DNA of 64,000 bases from Prochlorococcus sp. scB241_528O2 (GTDB taxonomy: Bacteria; Cyanobacteriota; Cyanobacteriia; PCC-6307; Cyanobiaceae): contig JFLJ01000113.1 in NCBI GenBank assembly GCA_000634115.1, forward strand, positions 124,001-188,000. The letters run 5' to 3'. This document shows positions 25,948-35,383 of this stretch, piece after piece. The translations under genes were made by a program, and so were the position numbers. A model generated the notes under the pieces. That model was given only the letters and a program-made list of their open reading frames with translations. It did no database searches and had not been told where the DNA came from. Each line of letters begins with the position of its first letter. The stretch's first letter is position 1.

Positions 25948-26516
25948 TATTTGCTATATTTTATATATTTTATAGGTTTAATAAGCAATATCATTGGCAA
26001 AAGAATAATTAAATGATATCCAATCTTACCTATAGTATATTTTCCTAAATTGTATAAGAAAATATTAAAATGACGGTAATATATTATTTGAATAAAATTA
26101 AAAAATATTCCGGTTAAATGCATCGTAATTATTGCCAAAAATCCATTTCTTAAAAAGTTTCTAATATTTATTTGATTTTTTTTATTTAAATTGTCAATTA
26201 TTTTGATTAGTGGATATGTTCCTATTAAATATCCAAAATTTGGAGTGAGCAAATAACCTAATGAACCTCCTTGATGAAAAACTGGAGCTATAAATAAACC
26301 TAAAATTATATAGATAGTAAATGATGTAAAAACGACTTTTCTATTAAATATAATTGTCAATAAAATAATTGTTGGAATTTGCCATGTGATTGGAATCTCA
26401 GTTAAAATCCTTGATTTGTCAAAAAATGGCAGATAAATATAAACAGGTATCATTGTTGATATTATTAATGATTGAAGACTCACAATTATCTCAATTAATT
26501 TATAAAAATTGAGCAT
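25947..26516 (-). CDS. bioY: Biotin transporter substrate-specific subunit BioY
   Basis: BioY is the S component of an energy-coupling factor transporter for biotin. The 189 residues form six helices, with the family-type tract HQGGSLGYLLTPNFGYLIGTYPL (shown in part) around residues 90-112 and a late helix with hydrophobic residues ending in a basic tail. No EcfA/EcfT partner lies here; many BioY proteins act alone or with shared modules. It follows the MacB-like permease by 14 bases and overlaps lspA by one base. Confidence 0.82.
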   Translation of the reverse strand: MLNFYKLIEIIVSLQSLIISTMIPVYIYLPFFDKSRILTEIPITWQIPTIILLTIIFNRKVVFTSFTIYIILGLFIAPVFHQGGSLGYLLTPNFGYLIGTYPLIKIIDNLNKKNQINIRNFLRNGFLAIITMHLTGIFFNFIQIIYYRHFNIFLYNLGKYTIGKIGYHLIILLPMILLIKPIKYIKYSK

Positions 26517-26530
26517 GATTAAAATTCTAT

Positions 26531-27763
26531 TTATAAACTTCTTAATGCAACAATCGGATCTAAATTAGAAGCTCTTTTTGCAGGTAAAACCCCGAAAATT
26601 AAACCTATTGATCCAGAAATTATCATTGTTGAGAAAGTAGTTGTAATTCCTACAGATGCAGGAAGTGGTGTTATCAGAGATAAAAAAAATACACCTGATA
26701 ATCCAGTTGTTGTTCCTATTAATCCTCCTATTGTAGATAAAATCAATGCTTCAATTAAAAATTGAATTAATATATCCGACTGTTTAGCACCTATTGCTTT
26801 TCTAAGGCCAATCTCTTCTGTTCTTTCGCTAACAGAAACAAGCATTATGTTCATAATTCCTATTCCTCCAACAAATAGAGATACTGCACCAATACCTGCT
26901 AATAAAAAAGTTAACCCACTTGTTATATTAGTAACTATATTTAATGCATCCTCTTGTGATCTAACCGCAAAGTCATCATCTCTTATTATTTTATGTCTTT
27001 GCCTTAGTAAATTTGTAATTTGAAATTTTGCTGCACTAGTAGCATTTTTGTTTTTAGCTTCAACACTTATGAAGCTTAAACTTACACCATAGGTTGGATC
27101 CTTTCCAGTAATCCTATTAACCATTGTTGATAGAGGAATATAAGCATTTTTATCTTGATTACTTCCGAACACAGCTCCTTTGGGTTTTAAAATTCCTATT
27201 ATTTCATATGTATGATCTTTAATTCTGATTTTTTCACCAAGCGATGAAGTTTTATTATTGAAAAATTCCTCATTTAGATCAGGACCTATAACTACAAAAC
27301 TTCTGGCACCGCTAACATCACTTTTAGATAAGAATCTACCCTTATCTACTTCAAAACTTCTAACATCAAGAAACTCTGGCGTAACTCCTGCAATTGATAT
27401 ATTTAAGCTCTTAGAATTTGATTGAACTATTTCATTTGCAGAAATTTGAGGTGCAACTTTTTTAACTGATGGTACTTGATTTCTAATTGCTTCAGCATCT
27501 TCTAAGACTAAGTTTTTAGGAAATGAAATACCTCTTCTTCTTGTGTCATTATTTCCTGGAACAATAAATAAAACATTTGCACCTAAATTACTTAATTGAT
27601 TTTTTGCTAATGTTTGAGCACCTCTCCCAAGTCCTACTAATGTTATTACAGATGCATTTCCTATAATTATCCCAAGCATAGTTAAAGAACTTCTTAATTT
27701 GTTTGATACTAATGTTTTGGTCGCCATGCCTAAGGCTTCCTTTATTGAGATATTCCTAGACAT
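26531..27763 (-). CDS. MacB/FtsX-type ABC transporter permease
   Basis: The 410 residues show the MacB layout: one N-terminal helix (RSSLTMLGIIIGNASVITLVG, about 24-43), a periplasmic MacB core of about 230 residues with GANVLFIVPG, SFVVIGPDLNEEFF and DHTYEIIGILKPKG, and three C-terminal helices with the FtsX signature VSLFVGGIGIMNIMLVSVSERTEEIGLRKAIGA. MacB-like permeases move signals or substrates across the envelope with a separate ATPase; no ATPase gene is adjacent. Its start overlaps the pyk end by eight bases, an unusual partnership. Confidence 0.9.
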   Translation of the reverse strand: MSRNISIKEALGMATKTLVSNKLRSSLTMLGIIIGNASVITLVGLGRGAQTLAKNQLSNLGANVLFIVPGNNDTRRRGISFPKNLVLEDAEAIRNQVPSVKKVAPQISANEIVQSNSKSLNISIAGVTPEFLDVRSFEVDKGRFLSKSDVSGARSFVVIGPDLNEEFFNNKTSSLGEKIRIKDHTYEIIGILKPKGAVFGSNQDKNAYIPLSTMVNRITGKDPTYGVSLSFISVEAKNKNATSAAKFQITNLLRQRHKIIRDDDFAVRSQEDALNIVTNITSGLTFLLAGIGAVSLFVGGIGIMNIMLVSVSERTEEIGLRKAIGAKQSDILIQFLIEALILSTIGGLIGTTTGLSGVFFLSLITPLPASVGITTTFSTMIISGSIGLIFGVLPAKRASNLDPIVALRSL

Positions 27764-29549
27764 ATTTATATTTATCTAAAGCTTCTTCGTCATCTTCAAT
27801 TTGTCCCATGTAGATAACACCTTCATTAAGCTGTAATGTTACTAGGTCACCATTAAAAATTTTATGATCCTCTATATTTTCTAAATTACAAATAGTTGAA
27901 ATTTTCTTATTTTTTTTATTAAATAACGAATAAACATCATCCACATTTTGGTTTGTGACAATACCAGCAATATTTTTACTTAATGGAATATTTTCCATTA
28001 GTTCTTCTGGAACAAATAATATTTCTCCAGGACAAATTAAGGAAATATCAAGATTATTATTTATTATTCTTGCTTTTCCAGTAACTCCAATTTCACCTAT
28101 AGAAATTCCTCTTGAAACAATTTTTCTTACTAAACCGACTTTTATTAGATCAGTAGAACCACTAATACCAGTTAATGTACCTGCTGTTTGAACTACTAAA
28201 TCTCCTTGATTTAGTATCCCCATCTCCTGAGCAATTTGCATTGCCAAACTAAATGTTTTTGCGGTTCTTTCATCATTCTTAACTACTATGGGAGTAACTC
28301 CCCAAACCAGTTGTAATCTTCTCGCTACAGTCCTCTCAGTAGTAGTTGCTAAAATGGGCGTTGGTGGTCTGAACTTGCTTACATTTCTAGCAGTAGATCC
28401 TGATTTTGTTAATGGAATTATGGCCCCTGCATCAAGTTGTCTAGCTATATTACTAACTGCGGCACTAATTGCATTTGGAATTGTACTAGGTAAGTGACTT
28501 TCTATAGCTTTAAGTGGGTAATCTCTTTCAATTCTTCGAGCAATAGTTGCCATTGTTTGTACTGCTTCAACGGGATAATCACCCACTGCAGTTTCGTTTG
28601 AAAGCATTACAGCATCTGTACCATCTAAAATTGCATTCGCAACGTCGCTTACTTCAGCTCTAGTTGGTCTTGGATTAGAAGCCATTGAATCAAGCATTTG
28701 AGTAGCTGTAATTATTGGTATACCTAATGAATTAGCTTTTCTTATCAATTCCTTTTGTAAAAGTGGAACCTCTTCAGCTGGCATCTCTACTCCTAAATCT
28801 CCTCTTGCCACCATAACTCCATCACATAAAGGTAATACAGTATCAATTTGATCAATTGCTTCAAATTTTTCTATTTTTGCTACTACGGGAGTTGAATGAC
28901 CATTTTTGTTAATTAAATCTTTTATCTCGTTTATATCTGATGGATTTCTCACGAAGCTTAGAGCTATCCAGTCAACTCCTTCGGATAAACCAAATTTTAA
29001 ATCCTCCTTATCCTTTTCTGTTAAAGCTTTTACTGATAATTGAACATCTGGGAAATTTACACCTTTATTATTTGAAAGAACCCCTCCTACTGTTACCAAA
29101 CATTCTAAAAGATCAGCTTTTTTATCTACTTTTTCTACAATCATTTCAATTTTACCATCATCTAATAATATTCTTTTCCCTTGACTAACTTCTTGTGAAA
29201 GTCTTTCGTATGTGACATTAGCAATAGTATTTGTACATTCGACTTCATTAGAAGTCAGTGTAAATTTATCACCTTTTTTAACTTTTACAGGACCATCTTT
29301 GAATCTCCCTAATCTAATTTTAGGACCTTGAAGATCTTGTAAAATACCAATATCTATATCTAATTTTTTTGATACTTCCCTAATAGTTTTAATTCTTTCT
29401 GCATGATCTTTATGGTCACCATGAGAGAAATTTAATCTGAATGTTGTTACTCCAGCCTTAATTAAATCTGTAATTATCTCTTCAGACTGAGTAGAAGGTC
29501 CAATAGTTGCTACAATTTTTGTTCTTCTTTTTAAATCAATATTCGACAT
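27756..29549 (-). CDS. pyk: Pyruvate kinase with C-terminal mobile domain
   Basis: Pyruvate kinase makes ATP and pyruvate from phosphoenolpyruvate. Visible are TKIVATIGPS, RLNFSHGDH, LQDLQGPKIRLG, KIEKFEAIDQID, the active-site MVARGDLGVE, ITATQMLDSM and LSNETAVGDYP. The 597 residues exceed the ~480 of the common enzyme because a PEP-utiliser-like mobile domain follows (about 480-597, with GKARIINNNLDISLICPGEILF), as in Geobacillus and many cyanobacteria. It is the first gene of the leftward block and overlaps the MacB-like permease by eight bases. Confidence 0.96.
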   Translation of the reverse strand: MSNIDLKRRTKIVATIGPSTQSEEIITDLIKAGVTTFRLNFSHGDHKDHAERIKTIREVSKKLDIDIGILQDLQGPKIRLGRFKDGPVKVKKGDKFTLTSNEVECTNTIANVTYERLSQEVSQGKRILLDDGKIEMIVEKVDKKADLLECLVTVGGVLSNNKGVNFPDVQLSVKALTEKDKEDLKFGLSEGVDWIALSFVRNPSDINEIKDLINKNGHSTPVVAKIEKFEAIDQIDTVLPLCDGVMVARGDLGVEMPAEEVPLLQKELIRKANSLGIPIITATQMLDSMASNPRPTRAEVSDVANAILDGTDAVMLSNETAVGDYPVEAVQTMATIARRIERDYPLKAIESHLPSTIPNAISAAVSNIARQLDAGAIIPLTKSGSTARNVSKFRPPTPILATTTERTVARRLQLVWGVTPIVVKNDERTAKTFSLAMQIAQEMGILNQGDLVVQTAGTLTGISGSTDLIKVGLVRKIVSRGISIGEIGVTGKARIINNNLDISLICPGEILFVPEELMENIPLSKNIAGIVTNQNVDDVYSLFNKKNKKISTICNLENIEDHKIFNGDLVTLQLNEGVIYMGQIEDDEEALDKYKYV

Positions 29550-29610
29550 ATATAAATAATATTGCTAGATATAAATAAATTTACCATACCCAAAGTTAGT
29601 TATTTAAGTC

Positions 29611-29940
29611 ATGGATTTTAAAACTTATCAGAAAAAAGCAAGAGAAACAGCACAATATCCAAATTTAGGCTCAAATAGTATTTACCCAACACTTGGATTA
29701 GTTGGCGAAGCTGGTGAAGTTGCAGAAAAAGTAAAAAAAGTTATTAGAGATAAAAATGGAATCTTTGATAACGAATCAAAATTAGGTATTAAAAAAGAGT
29801 TAGGAGATGTTTTATGGTACATATCAAATCTTTGTACAGAATTAAATTTCAATTTAGATGATGTTGCATTAAAAAACTTAGAAAAATTAAAATTAAGAGT
29901 TGAGAAGGGAAAGATAAGTGGTTCTGGTGATGATCGTTAA
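29611..29940 (+). CDS. MazG-like nucleotide pyrophosphohydrolase
   Basis: A 109-residue single MazG-like domain: GLVGEAGEVAEKVKKVIRD (about 31-49) and KKELGDVLWYISNLCTEL (about 71-88) supply the ExxE and ExxD metal ligands of the all-alpha NTP pyrophosphatase fold. Such proteins clear damaged or excess nucleotides or affect ppGpp levels. It is a short stand-alone version, much smaller than full MazG. It is divergent from pyk, with its end two bases from the opposing yggT gene. Confidence 0.9.
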   Translation: MDFKTYQKKARETAQYPNLGSNSIYPTLGLVGEAGEVAEKVKKVIRDKNGIFDNESKLGIKKELGDVLWYISNLCTELNFNLDDVALKNLEKLKLRVEKGKISGSGDDR

Positions 29941-29942
29941 CT

Positions 29943-30245
29943 TTAATATCCAAATCCAGTCCCTTGGTTTAGAAAAAAGGCTATTAATTGAGGTATAAAT
30001 CCTTGTATAACTTGGAAAAGAATTAATGCTAATAATGATGATATATCAAATCCTCCAATGGGTGGGATAATACCTCTGAATATATTTAAGTATGGATCGG
30101 TTATTGATGTTAATGCGGATAATATTCCATTACTCCAATCAACTCCTGGAAACCATGTCAAAAGTATTCTAATTATCAATAAGGCGTAGTATAGAGATAA
30201 AGTTGTACCGATAACTTGTAAAATTGAAATAGTTATTCCAGTCAT
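29943..30245 (-). CDS. YggT family (Ycf19-like) membrane protein
   Basis: The 100 residues have two membrane segments and the family signature: IIRILLTWFPGVDW, then LSALTSITDPYLNIFRGIIPPIGGFDISSLLAL (quoted in part) and a hydrophobic C-terminus. YggT/Ycf19 proteins occur in all cyanobacteria and plastids; plastid and cyanobacterial members affect thylakoid or nucleoid organisation. The role here is inferred from the family. It follows scpB after 37 bases on the same strand. Confidence 0.9.
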   Translation of the reverse strand: MTGITISILQVIGTTLSLYYALLIIRILLTWFPGVDWSNGILSALTSITDPYLNIFRGIIPPIGGFDISSLLALILFQVIQGFIPQLIAFFLNQGTGFGY

Positions 30246-30282
30246 AAAAAAAAATATTCAATTTAATTCTAGCATTTACTTA

Positions 30283-30744
30283 TTATTGATGCTTATTATT
30301 TCGACTTCCTATTTTTGAAAGATATTCATTACTTACAGCAAAGGTTTGGAAAAATTTATCAGATAGCGATAACCAAAAAGATCTGCCATCCTTTTGCTTT
30401 CGTTTAACAATAAATTTCTTTTCTAATAATTCCTTAATATGATCATAAGCTCCAGAACCTCTAAGAAGAATAAGATCTGATTGCAAGATTTTCTTTTTGA
30501 TGGCAATAGTTGCCAATGTCCTTAATTCTGATGTTTTTAACTCAGAGGGAAGTAAATCCTCTACAAAATCATTAAGAGTAGATTTAAGTTCGAGACAAAA
30601 ACAATTATTTACTTCATTTAATACGATTGCTGAGTTTGGATTAGAATATTTAATTTGAAGATTTTTAATTGCTTCATTTATTGAGTTGATATCAGAATTA
30701 GTAATTTCAGAAAGATCCTTTTTAGTAATTGGTCTGCCTTTCAA
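30283..30744 (-). CDS. scpB: Segregation and condensation protein B, start codon unclear
   Basis: ScpB binds Smc-ScpA in chromosome organisation and segregation. The protein has two winged-helix domains, with KTSELRTLATIAIKKKI and the SGAYDHIKELLEKKFI turn in the second. The given start is a TTG at 30742-30744, but family sequence continues upstream: the codons before it read LVTKIEAVLYL, the usual first helix. This frame is open back to a TAA at 30850-30852 and contains no ATG, GTG or TTG, only ATT (30834, 30801) and ATA (30780) as candidate starts. The true protein is therefore probably 20-35 residues longer and starts unusually. Confidence 0.85.
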   Translation of the reverse strand: MKGRPITKKDLSEITNSDINSINEAIKNLQIKYSNPNSAIVLNEVNNCFCLELKSTLNDFVEDLLPSELKTSELRTLATIAIKKKILQSDLILLRGSGAYDHIKELLEKKFIVKRKQKDGRSFWLSLSDKFFQTFAVSNEYLSKIGSRNNKHQ

Positions 30745-30855
30745 ATAAAGTACAGCCTCAATTTTAGTAACTAGTTCTATATCAGAAACTTGCTTTGAAA
30801 TTAGGTCAGATTGAAGAATTTTTATTACCGAAATCTCTTCTAAGATAACTTATAT

Positions 30856-32397
30856 TTAATTTGATGCACCAAGAAATAATTTATATGTATCGTTTTTTGT
30901 TTCATCCCAGTATTTGTATCCTAAATATTTTACAAATTTATTCCACTCTATTATTTCACTTCTATCGATTAAAACTCCTATAACTATTTTTCCTACATCA
31001 GCACCGTAATTCCGATAATGAAATACACTTATCGACCAGTTTGATTGCATATTATTTAAAAAATTTATTAATGCTCCAGGTCTCTCTGGAAATTCAAATC
31101 TGTATAACAATTCCACAAAATTTCTATTATTCATTTCTTTAAATTTAAGTGGTAATCGCCCACCTACCATATGTCTTAGATGATTTTTCGATAATTCATC
31201 ATCACTAATATCAATAAATGAGTACTGTGACTTTTTAAATTCATCTAAAATATTTTTTTTATCGATTAAACCATAAACTTGAACTCCAACAAAAATCTGT
31301 GCTTTTATAGAATTTGACATTCTATAGCTAAATTCAGTTAAATTTCTATTATTAAGCAACTTACAAAAATCAATTAAACTTCCAGCATGTTCAGGAATCT
31401 CAACAGCCAACATTACCTCTTTACATTCACCTAGTTCGGCTCTTTCTGCTACAAATCTAAGTCTTTCAAAGTTCATATTTGCACCACATGCAATTGCAAC
31501 CATTTTTTTATCTGAATGATTAGAGTTCAAAATATCTTTTTTCATTCCAGCAATTGATAATGCTCCTGCTGGCTCTAATATCGATCTAGTATCTTCAAAA
31601 ACATCTTTTATTGCAGCACATATTTCATCCGTGTTAACCCTAATCATCTTATCTATATATTTACTGCCAATATCAAAAGTATTATTACCAACTTTTTTAA
31701 CTGCTACTCCATCTGCAAATTGTCCAACAGATGATAATTCCACAATTTTAGATTCTTCTAGGGATTTTGACATTGCATCTGCATCTTCTGGTTCTACACC
31801 AATTATTTTTACTTCAGGCCATATTTTTTTTATGTATATTGAAATTCCTGATATCAATCCGCCACCACCAACAGCTATATAAATTGCATAAGGTTTTTCT
31901 TTTAATTGTTGTTCAATTTCAATAGCTATAGTGCCTTGTCCTGCGATTACGTCAGGGTCATCAAAAGGATGAATAAAACATAAATTTCTTTCTTTACTAA
32001 TTCTTATTGCCTCTTTATAAGTTTCGTCATAATTATCTCCAAATAATATTACTTTTGCTTTTAAATCTTTTACTGCGTTTATTTTTACTAGTGGTGTCGT
32101 TATAGGCATTAATATTGTTGCTAGGCAATTTAATTTGAGTGCGCTGAGCGCGACTCCTTGAGCATGATTCCCTGCACTAGATGTAATTACTCCCTGAGCA
32201 AGCTGAGATTTAGTGAGCTTGCTCATTTTGTTATATGCACCTCTTATTTTGAATGAAAATACATCTTGAAGATCTTCTCTTTTTAGAAAAACTTCATTTT
32301 TAAGCTTATTACTTAAATTATGAGCTTTATCAAGTGGTGTTTTTTTTGCTACTTCATAGACATTAGCTTGAAGTATTCTTTCAAAATAATCTATCAT
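30856..32397 (-). CDS. ilvA: Threonine ammonia-lyase (threonine deaminase)
   Basis: IlvA converts threonine to 2-oxobutyrate, the first step to isoleucine. The 513 residues contain the fold-type II PLP domain, with SFKIRGAYNKM (PLP Lys50), SAGNHAQGVAL, AVGGGGLISGI and EPAGALSIAG, and a C-terminal regulatory region (about 330-510) with two ACT-like repeats (EIPEHAGSLIDFCKLL and EFPERPGALINFLNNM), the form inhibited by isoleucine and relieved by valine. It heads the leftward ilvA-scpB-yggT group and is divergent from dxs. Confidence 0.96.
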   Translation of the reverse strand: MIDYFERILQANVYEVAKKTPLDKAHNLSNKLKNEVFLKREDLQDVFSFKIRGAYNKMSKLTKSQLAQGVITSSAGNHAQGVALSALKLNCLATILMPITTPLVKINAVKDLKAKVILFGDNYDETYKEAIRISKERNLCFIHPFDDPDVIAGQGTIAIEIEQQLKEKPYAIYIAVGGGGLISGISIYIKKIWPEVKIIGVEPEDADAMSKSLEESKIVELSSVGQFADGVAVKKVGNNTFDIGSKYIDKMIRVNTDEICAAIKDVFEDTRSILEPAGALSIAGMKKDILNSNHSDKKMVAIACGANMNFERLRFVAERAELGECKEVMLAVEIPEHAGSLIDFCKLLNNRNLTEFSYRMSNSIKAQIFVGVQVYGLIDKKNILDEFKKSQYSFIDISDDELSKNHLRHMVGGRLPLKFKEMNNRNFVELLYRFEFPERPGALINFLNNMQSNWSISVFHYRNYGADVGKIVIGVLIDRSEIIEWNKFVKYLGYKYWDETKNDTYKLFLGASN

Positions 32398-32513
32398 ATA
32401 TATATATTAAGCTCTAATTATTAATCTAATAAAACATTACATGATCTATTTTATAAAAAATACTCATTTTGCACCTCGACGTTTTAGATTATATAGATAA
32501 CTATTTTTATGTA

Positions 32514-34403
32514 ATGCTTTTAAGTGAGTTAAGTCATCCAAATGAACTACATGGCTTAACAGTTTCACAATTAGAGGAAATTGCTTGTCAAATTAGAGAA
32601 AGACATCTTCAAGTAGTGTCTACCAGTGGTGGCCACCTTGGACCTGGTTTAGGCGTAGTCGAATTGACATTAGCTTTGTATCAAACACTTGATCTCGATT
32701 TAGACAAGGTTGTATGGGATGTTGGTCATCAAGGTTATCCCCATAAATTAATAACAGGTCGGTTCAGTGAATTTGATTCTTTGAGACAACAAAATGGTGT
32801 AGCGGGATATCTTAAAAGAAGTGAAAGTAAATTTGACCATTTTGGTGCAGGTCATGCAAGCACATCTATTTCAGCTGCATTAGGAATGGCAATAGCAAGA
32901 GATAGAAAAGGAGAAAATTATAAATGTGTTGCAGTTATTGGAGATGGAGCATTAACTGGTGGAATGGCCTTAGAAGCTATAAATCATGCAGGGCACTTAC
33001 CAAACACTCCCTTGGTTGTAGTACTAAATGACAATGATATGTCTATATCTCCTCCAGTTGGAGCTCTTTCTTCTTATTTAAATAAGGTAAGACTTAGTCC
33101 ACCATTAAAGTTTTTGTCAGATAGTGTGCAAGAAAGTGTAAAAAATATTCCTTTAATTGGTAAGGATATACCTGAAGAATTAAAAAATATTAAAGGTAGT
33201 GTTAGACGTTTAGCTGTACCAAAAGTTGGTGCTGTATTTGAAGAACTAGGATTTACATATATGGGACCAATTGACGGTCATGATATTGGAAACTTAATTA
33301 ATACATTTAATGCTGCCCATAGACTTAAAAAACCAGTTCTTGTACATGTTGTCACCACAAAAGGTAAAGGCTACCCTTATGCAGAAGCTGATCAAGTTGG
33401 ATATCATGCACAGTCTGCATTTGATCTGACGACTGGCAAATCTATTCCATCAAAAAAACCAAAGCCTGTTAGTTACAGTAAGATTTTTGGGCAAACGTTG
33501 TTAAAAATATGTGAACAAGATAGCAAAGTAATTGGTATTACAGCAGCAATGGCTACTGGCACAGGTTTAGATTTATTGCAAAAAAATATTCCAGATCAAT
33601 ATGTTGATGTTGGAATAGCTGAGCAGCATGCAGTTACACTTGCTGCAGGAATGTCTTGTGAAGGTCTTAAACCTGTTGTTGCTATTTATAGCACTTTCCT
33701 TCAACGTGCATTCGATCAATTAATACATGATGTAGGAATACAAAATTTACCAGTATCATTTGTCCTTGATAGAGCAGGAATAGTTGGAGCTGACGGCCCT
33801 ACTCACCAAGGTCAGTACGATATCAGTTATATGAGATCAATACCAAATTTTGTCTTAATGGCACCGAAAGATGAGTCAGAATTACAGCGAATGTTAATTA
33901 CATCAATTAATCATAAAGGACCCACAGCGCTAAGAATACCAAGAGGTTCAGGATTAGGTGTAGCAGTAATGGATGAGGGTTGGGAACCTTTGAATATAGG
34001 AGAAGCTGAAATTCTTGAAGAGGGAAATGATATTTTAATTATTGCTTATGGTTCAATGGTCGCATCAGCTATTGAAACAGCAGATATCCTGAAAAGGATG
34101 AACATTAATGCATGTATTGTAAATGCAAGATTTGTAAAACCACTTGATAAAAATCTTATTATCCCACTAGCAAGTAGGATTCAAAAAGTAGTAACAATGG
34201 AAGAAGGAACCTTAATTGGTGGATTTGGTTCCGCTATTGTTGAATTATTTAACGATAATGAGGTGAATATTCCTGTATACAGGATTGGTATACCAGATGT
34301 GTTAGTTGATCATGCATCACCTGATCAGAGCAAAGAAAAACTAGGTCTTATGCCTGATCAGATGGCAGATAAAATTATTGAGAAATTTAAATTAAATAAT
34401 TAA
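32514..34403 (+). CDS. dxs: 1-deoxy-D-xylulose-5-phosphate synthase
   Basis: Dxs joins pyruvate and glyceraldehyde 3-phosphate in the first step of the MEP pathway. The thiamine domain shows [32 protein letters not shown], and [18 protein letters not shown]; the central domain has [15 protein letters not shown] and [15 protein letters not shown]. The frame is open from a TTG at 32469, but family sequence begins at the ATG at 32514 (MLLSELSHP), giving 629 residues, so I take it. It is divergent from ilvA and convergent with psaK, whose stop is 20 bases away. Confidence 0.96.
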   Translation: MLLSELSHPNELHGLTVSQLEEIACQIRERHLQVVSTSGGHLGPGLGVVELTLALYQTLDLDLDKVVWDVGHQGYPHKLITGRFSEFDSLRQQNGVAGYLKRSESKFDHFGAGHASTSISAALGMAIARDRKGENYKCVAVIGDGALTGGMALEAINHAGHLPNTPLVVVLNDNDMSISPPVGALSSYLNKVRLSPPLKFLSDSVQESVKNIPLIGKDIPEELKNIKGSVRRLAVPKVGAVFEELGFTYMGPIDGHDIGNLINTFNAAHRLKKPVLVHVVTTKGKGYPYAEADQVGYHAQSAFDLTTGKSIPSKKPKPVSYSKIFGQTLLKICEQDSKVIGITAAMATGTGLDLLQKNIPDQYVDVGIAEQHAVTLAAGMSCEGLKPVVAIYSTFLQRAFDQLIHDVGIQNLPVSFVLDRAGIVGADGPTHQGQYDISYMRSIPNFVLMAPKDESELQRMLITSINHKGPTALRIPRGSGLGVAVMDEGWEPLNIGEAEILEEGNDILIIAYGSMVASAIETADILKRMNINACIVNARFVKPLDKNLIIPLASRIQKVVTMEEGTLIGGFGSAIVELFNDNEVNIPVYRIGIPDVLVDHASPDQSKEKLGLMPDQMADKIIEKFKLNN

Positions 34404-34422
34404 TAATTTGTTTAATCAATTT

Positions 34423-34683
34423 CTATAAAACACCCCTTGAAGCTAATCCAAGGATTGCACCAATACCGAATATGTGACCTAAGCAATTAGCTCCAACCAC
34501 AGAAGCGTGACTTAAACCTCCATAGAATTTGGAATTAGGTATTTCAAAACCTTCATTAGGTTTTTGAATATTAGCTCTAGCTATTGCATAAGCAATACCA
34601 TTACACGTAATCATTATCAAGGCGCATTTTGGAGACCAAGAAAATGTTGCTGGATCTGCAGCTGCAAATAATGTAGTAAGCAT
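34423..34683 (-). CDS. psaK: Photosystem I reaction center subunit PsaK
   Basis: PsaK is a peripheral two-helix subunit of photosystem I that holds antenna chlorophylls. The 86 residues contain the first helix with CALIMITCNGIAYAIAR, a positive stromal loop (ANIQKPNEGFEIPNSKFYGG in part), and the second helix with ASVVGANCLGHIFGIGAILGL. The length is typical. Upstream, a perfect 12-base palindrome TTTTAGCTAAAA lies at 34717-34728. It is the last gene of the leftward ferredoxin-to-psaK series and probably has its own promoter. Confidence 0.94.
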   Translation of the reverse strand: MLTTLFAAADPATFSWSPKCALIMITCNGIAYAIARANIQKPNEGFEIPNSKFYGGLSHASVVGANCLGHIFGIGAILGLASRGVL

Positions 34684-34749
34684 AAAAATTCGTTATTTTT
34701 ATATATTCTCTAATACTTTTAGCTAAAAAACACAAAATTGTAAAAGGTC

Positions 34750-35085
34750 TTAAGAGTTGTTTACTTCTAATGTATTTAATATTTTTATAAATCCAAATAA
34801 TATAACAAAATCCGCTAGTGTTAAGAAAAACTCAGCTGAACCATGTAAAAGGTCAACTTCAACAAGCGTTTTATCGTAATAAATTAGTGACAAAATAGAT
34901 AATATAATAGTTATAAATACAAAGAAAACTGTCAAAGAAAAGCCTGTTTTTACAAATCTATTGACAGATTTGATTTTGTATAAGTAAAACAAAAAAATTG
35001 AATATGGAATAATTGAAGCACCAAATAATACGTTATTGTCAAAAGCTGCTAATTTTTCTAAAAACCTTAAGAAAAAATCATTCAT
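34750..35085 (-). CDS. DUF3593 membrane protein
   Basis: A 111-residue protein with three or four hydrophobic stretches (about 20-36, 47-66, 84-100) and the cyanobacterial/plant DUF3593 pattern: ASIIPYSIFLFYLYKI near the start and LLHGSAEFFLTLADFVILFGF near the end. No function is known to me. Its ATG lies inside the end of the DUF2499 gene (eight-base overlap), so the two are translated together; these two families are also neighbours in other cyanobacteria. Confidence 0.83.
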   Translation of the reverse strand: MNDFFLRFLEKLAAFDNNVLFGASIIPYSIFLFYLYKIKSVNRFVKTGFSLTVFFVFITIILSILSLIYYDKTLVEVDLLHGSAEFFLTLADFVILFGFIKILNTLEVNNS

Positions 35086-35380
35086 AATTCAATGATGTTT
35101 TGTATATAACAATAGTTGCTAAAGCTAATGTTGAGTTACCTATAAAAGTCAAGATTCCTTGAAGAGTAACTAAACCATACAAAGCTTCTTGATTATCGTA
35201 TATGTGCCAAGTAATTGCACACATGGCACTTACTAAATTAGGAATCATAGCTAGGCTTAACCAGAAAAAACTTTTATATTTTTTAAAATTACTTATTTTT
35301 TTTATTATGAAAATTGCATAAATCCATTCTATAACTGATGAAATATGTATTAACCAAGTTCCAAATGATAATTCGTGCAA
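35078..35380 (-). CDS. DUF2499 membrane protein
   Basis: A 100-residue protein with three membrane helices and the DUF2499 motif HELSFGTWLIHISSVIEW, followed by WLSLAMIPNLVSAMCAITWHIYDN, a histidine-containing stretch. Plants keep nuclear copies of this family for plastids, which suggests a photosynthetic or thylakoid role; none is established as far as I know. It starts three bases after the peroxiredoxin stop and overlaps DUF3593 by eight bases. Confidence 0.85.
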   Translation of the reverse strand: MHELSFGTWLIHISSVIEWIYAIFIIKKISNFKKYKSFFWLSLAMIPNLVSAMCAITWHIYDNQEALYGLVTLQGILTFIGNSTLALATIVIYKTSLNYE

Positions 35381-35383
35381 AAT

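Noticed and set aside
28940-29188. Rightward frame of 82 codons inside pyk, and similar frames inside leuS, htpG, glnA and cobN
   Set aside because: They lie opposite well-conserved proteins, have odd Leu/Ile/Ser-rich compositions and no start context, so they are complementary-strand shadows.
32469-34403. Upstream TTG start of dxs at 32469
   Set aside because: The extra 15 codons do not resemble Dxs, and the conserved start MLLSELSHP begins at the ATG at 32514.
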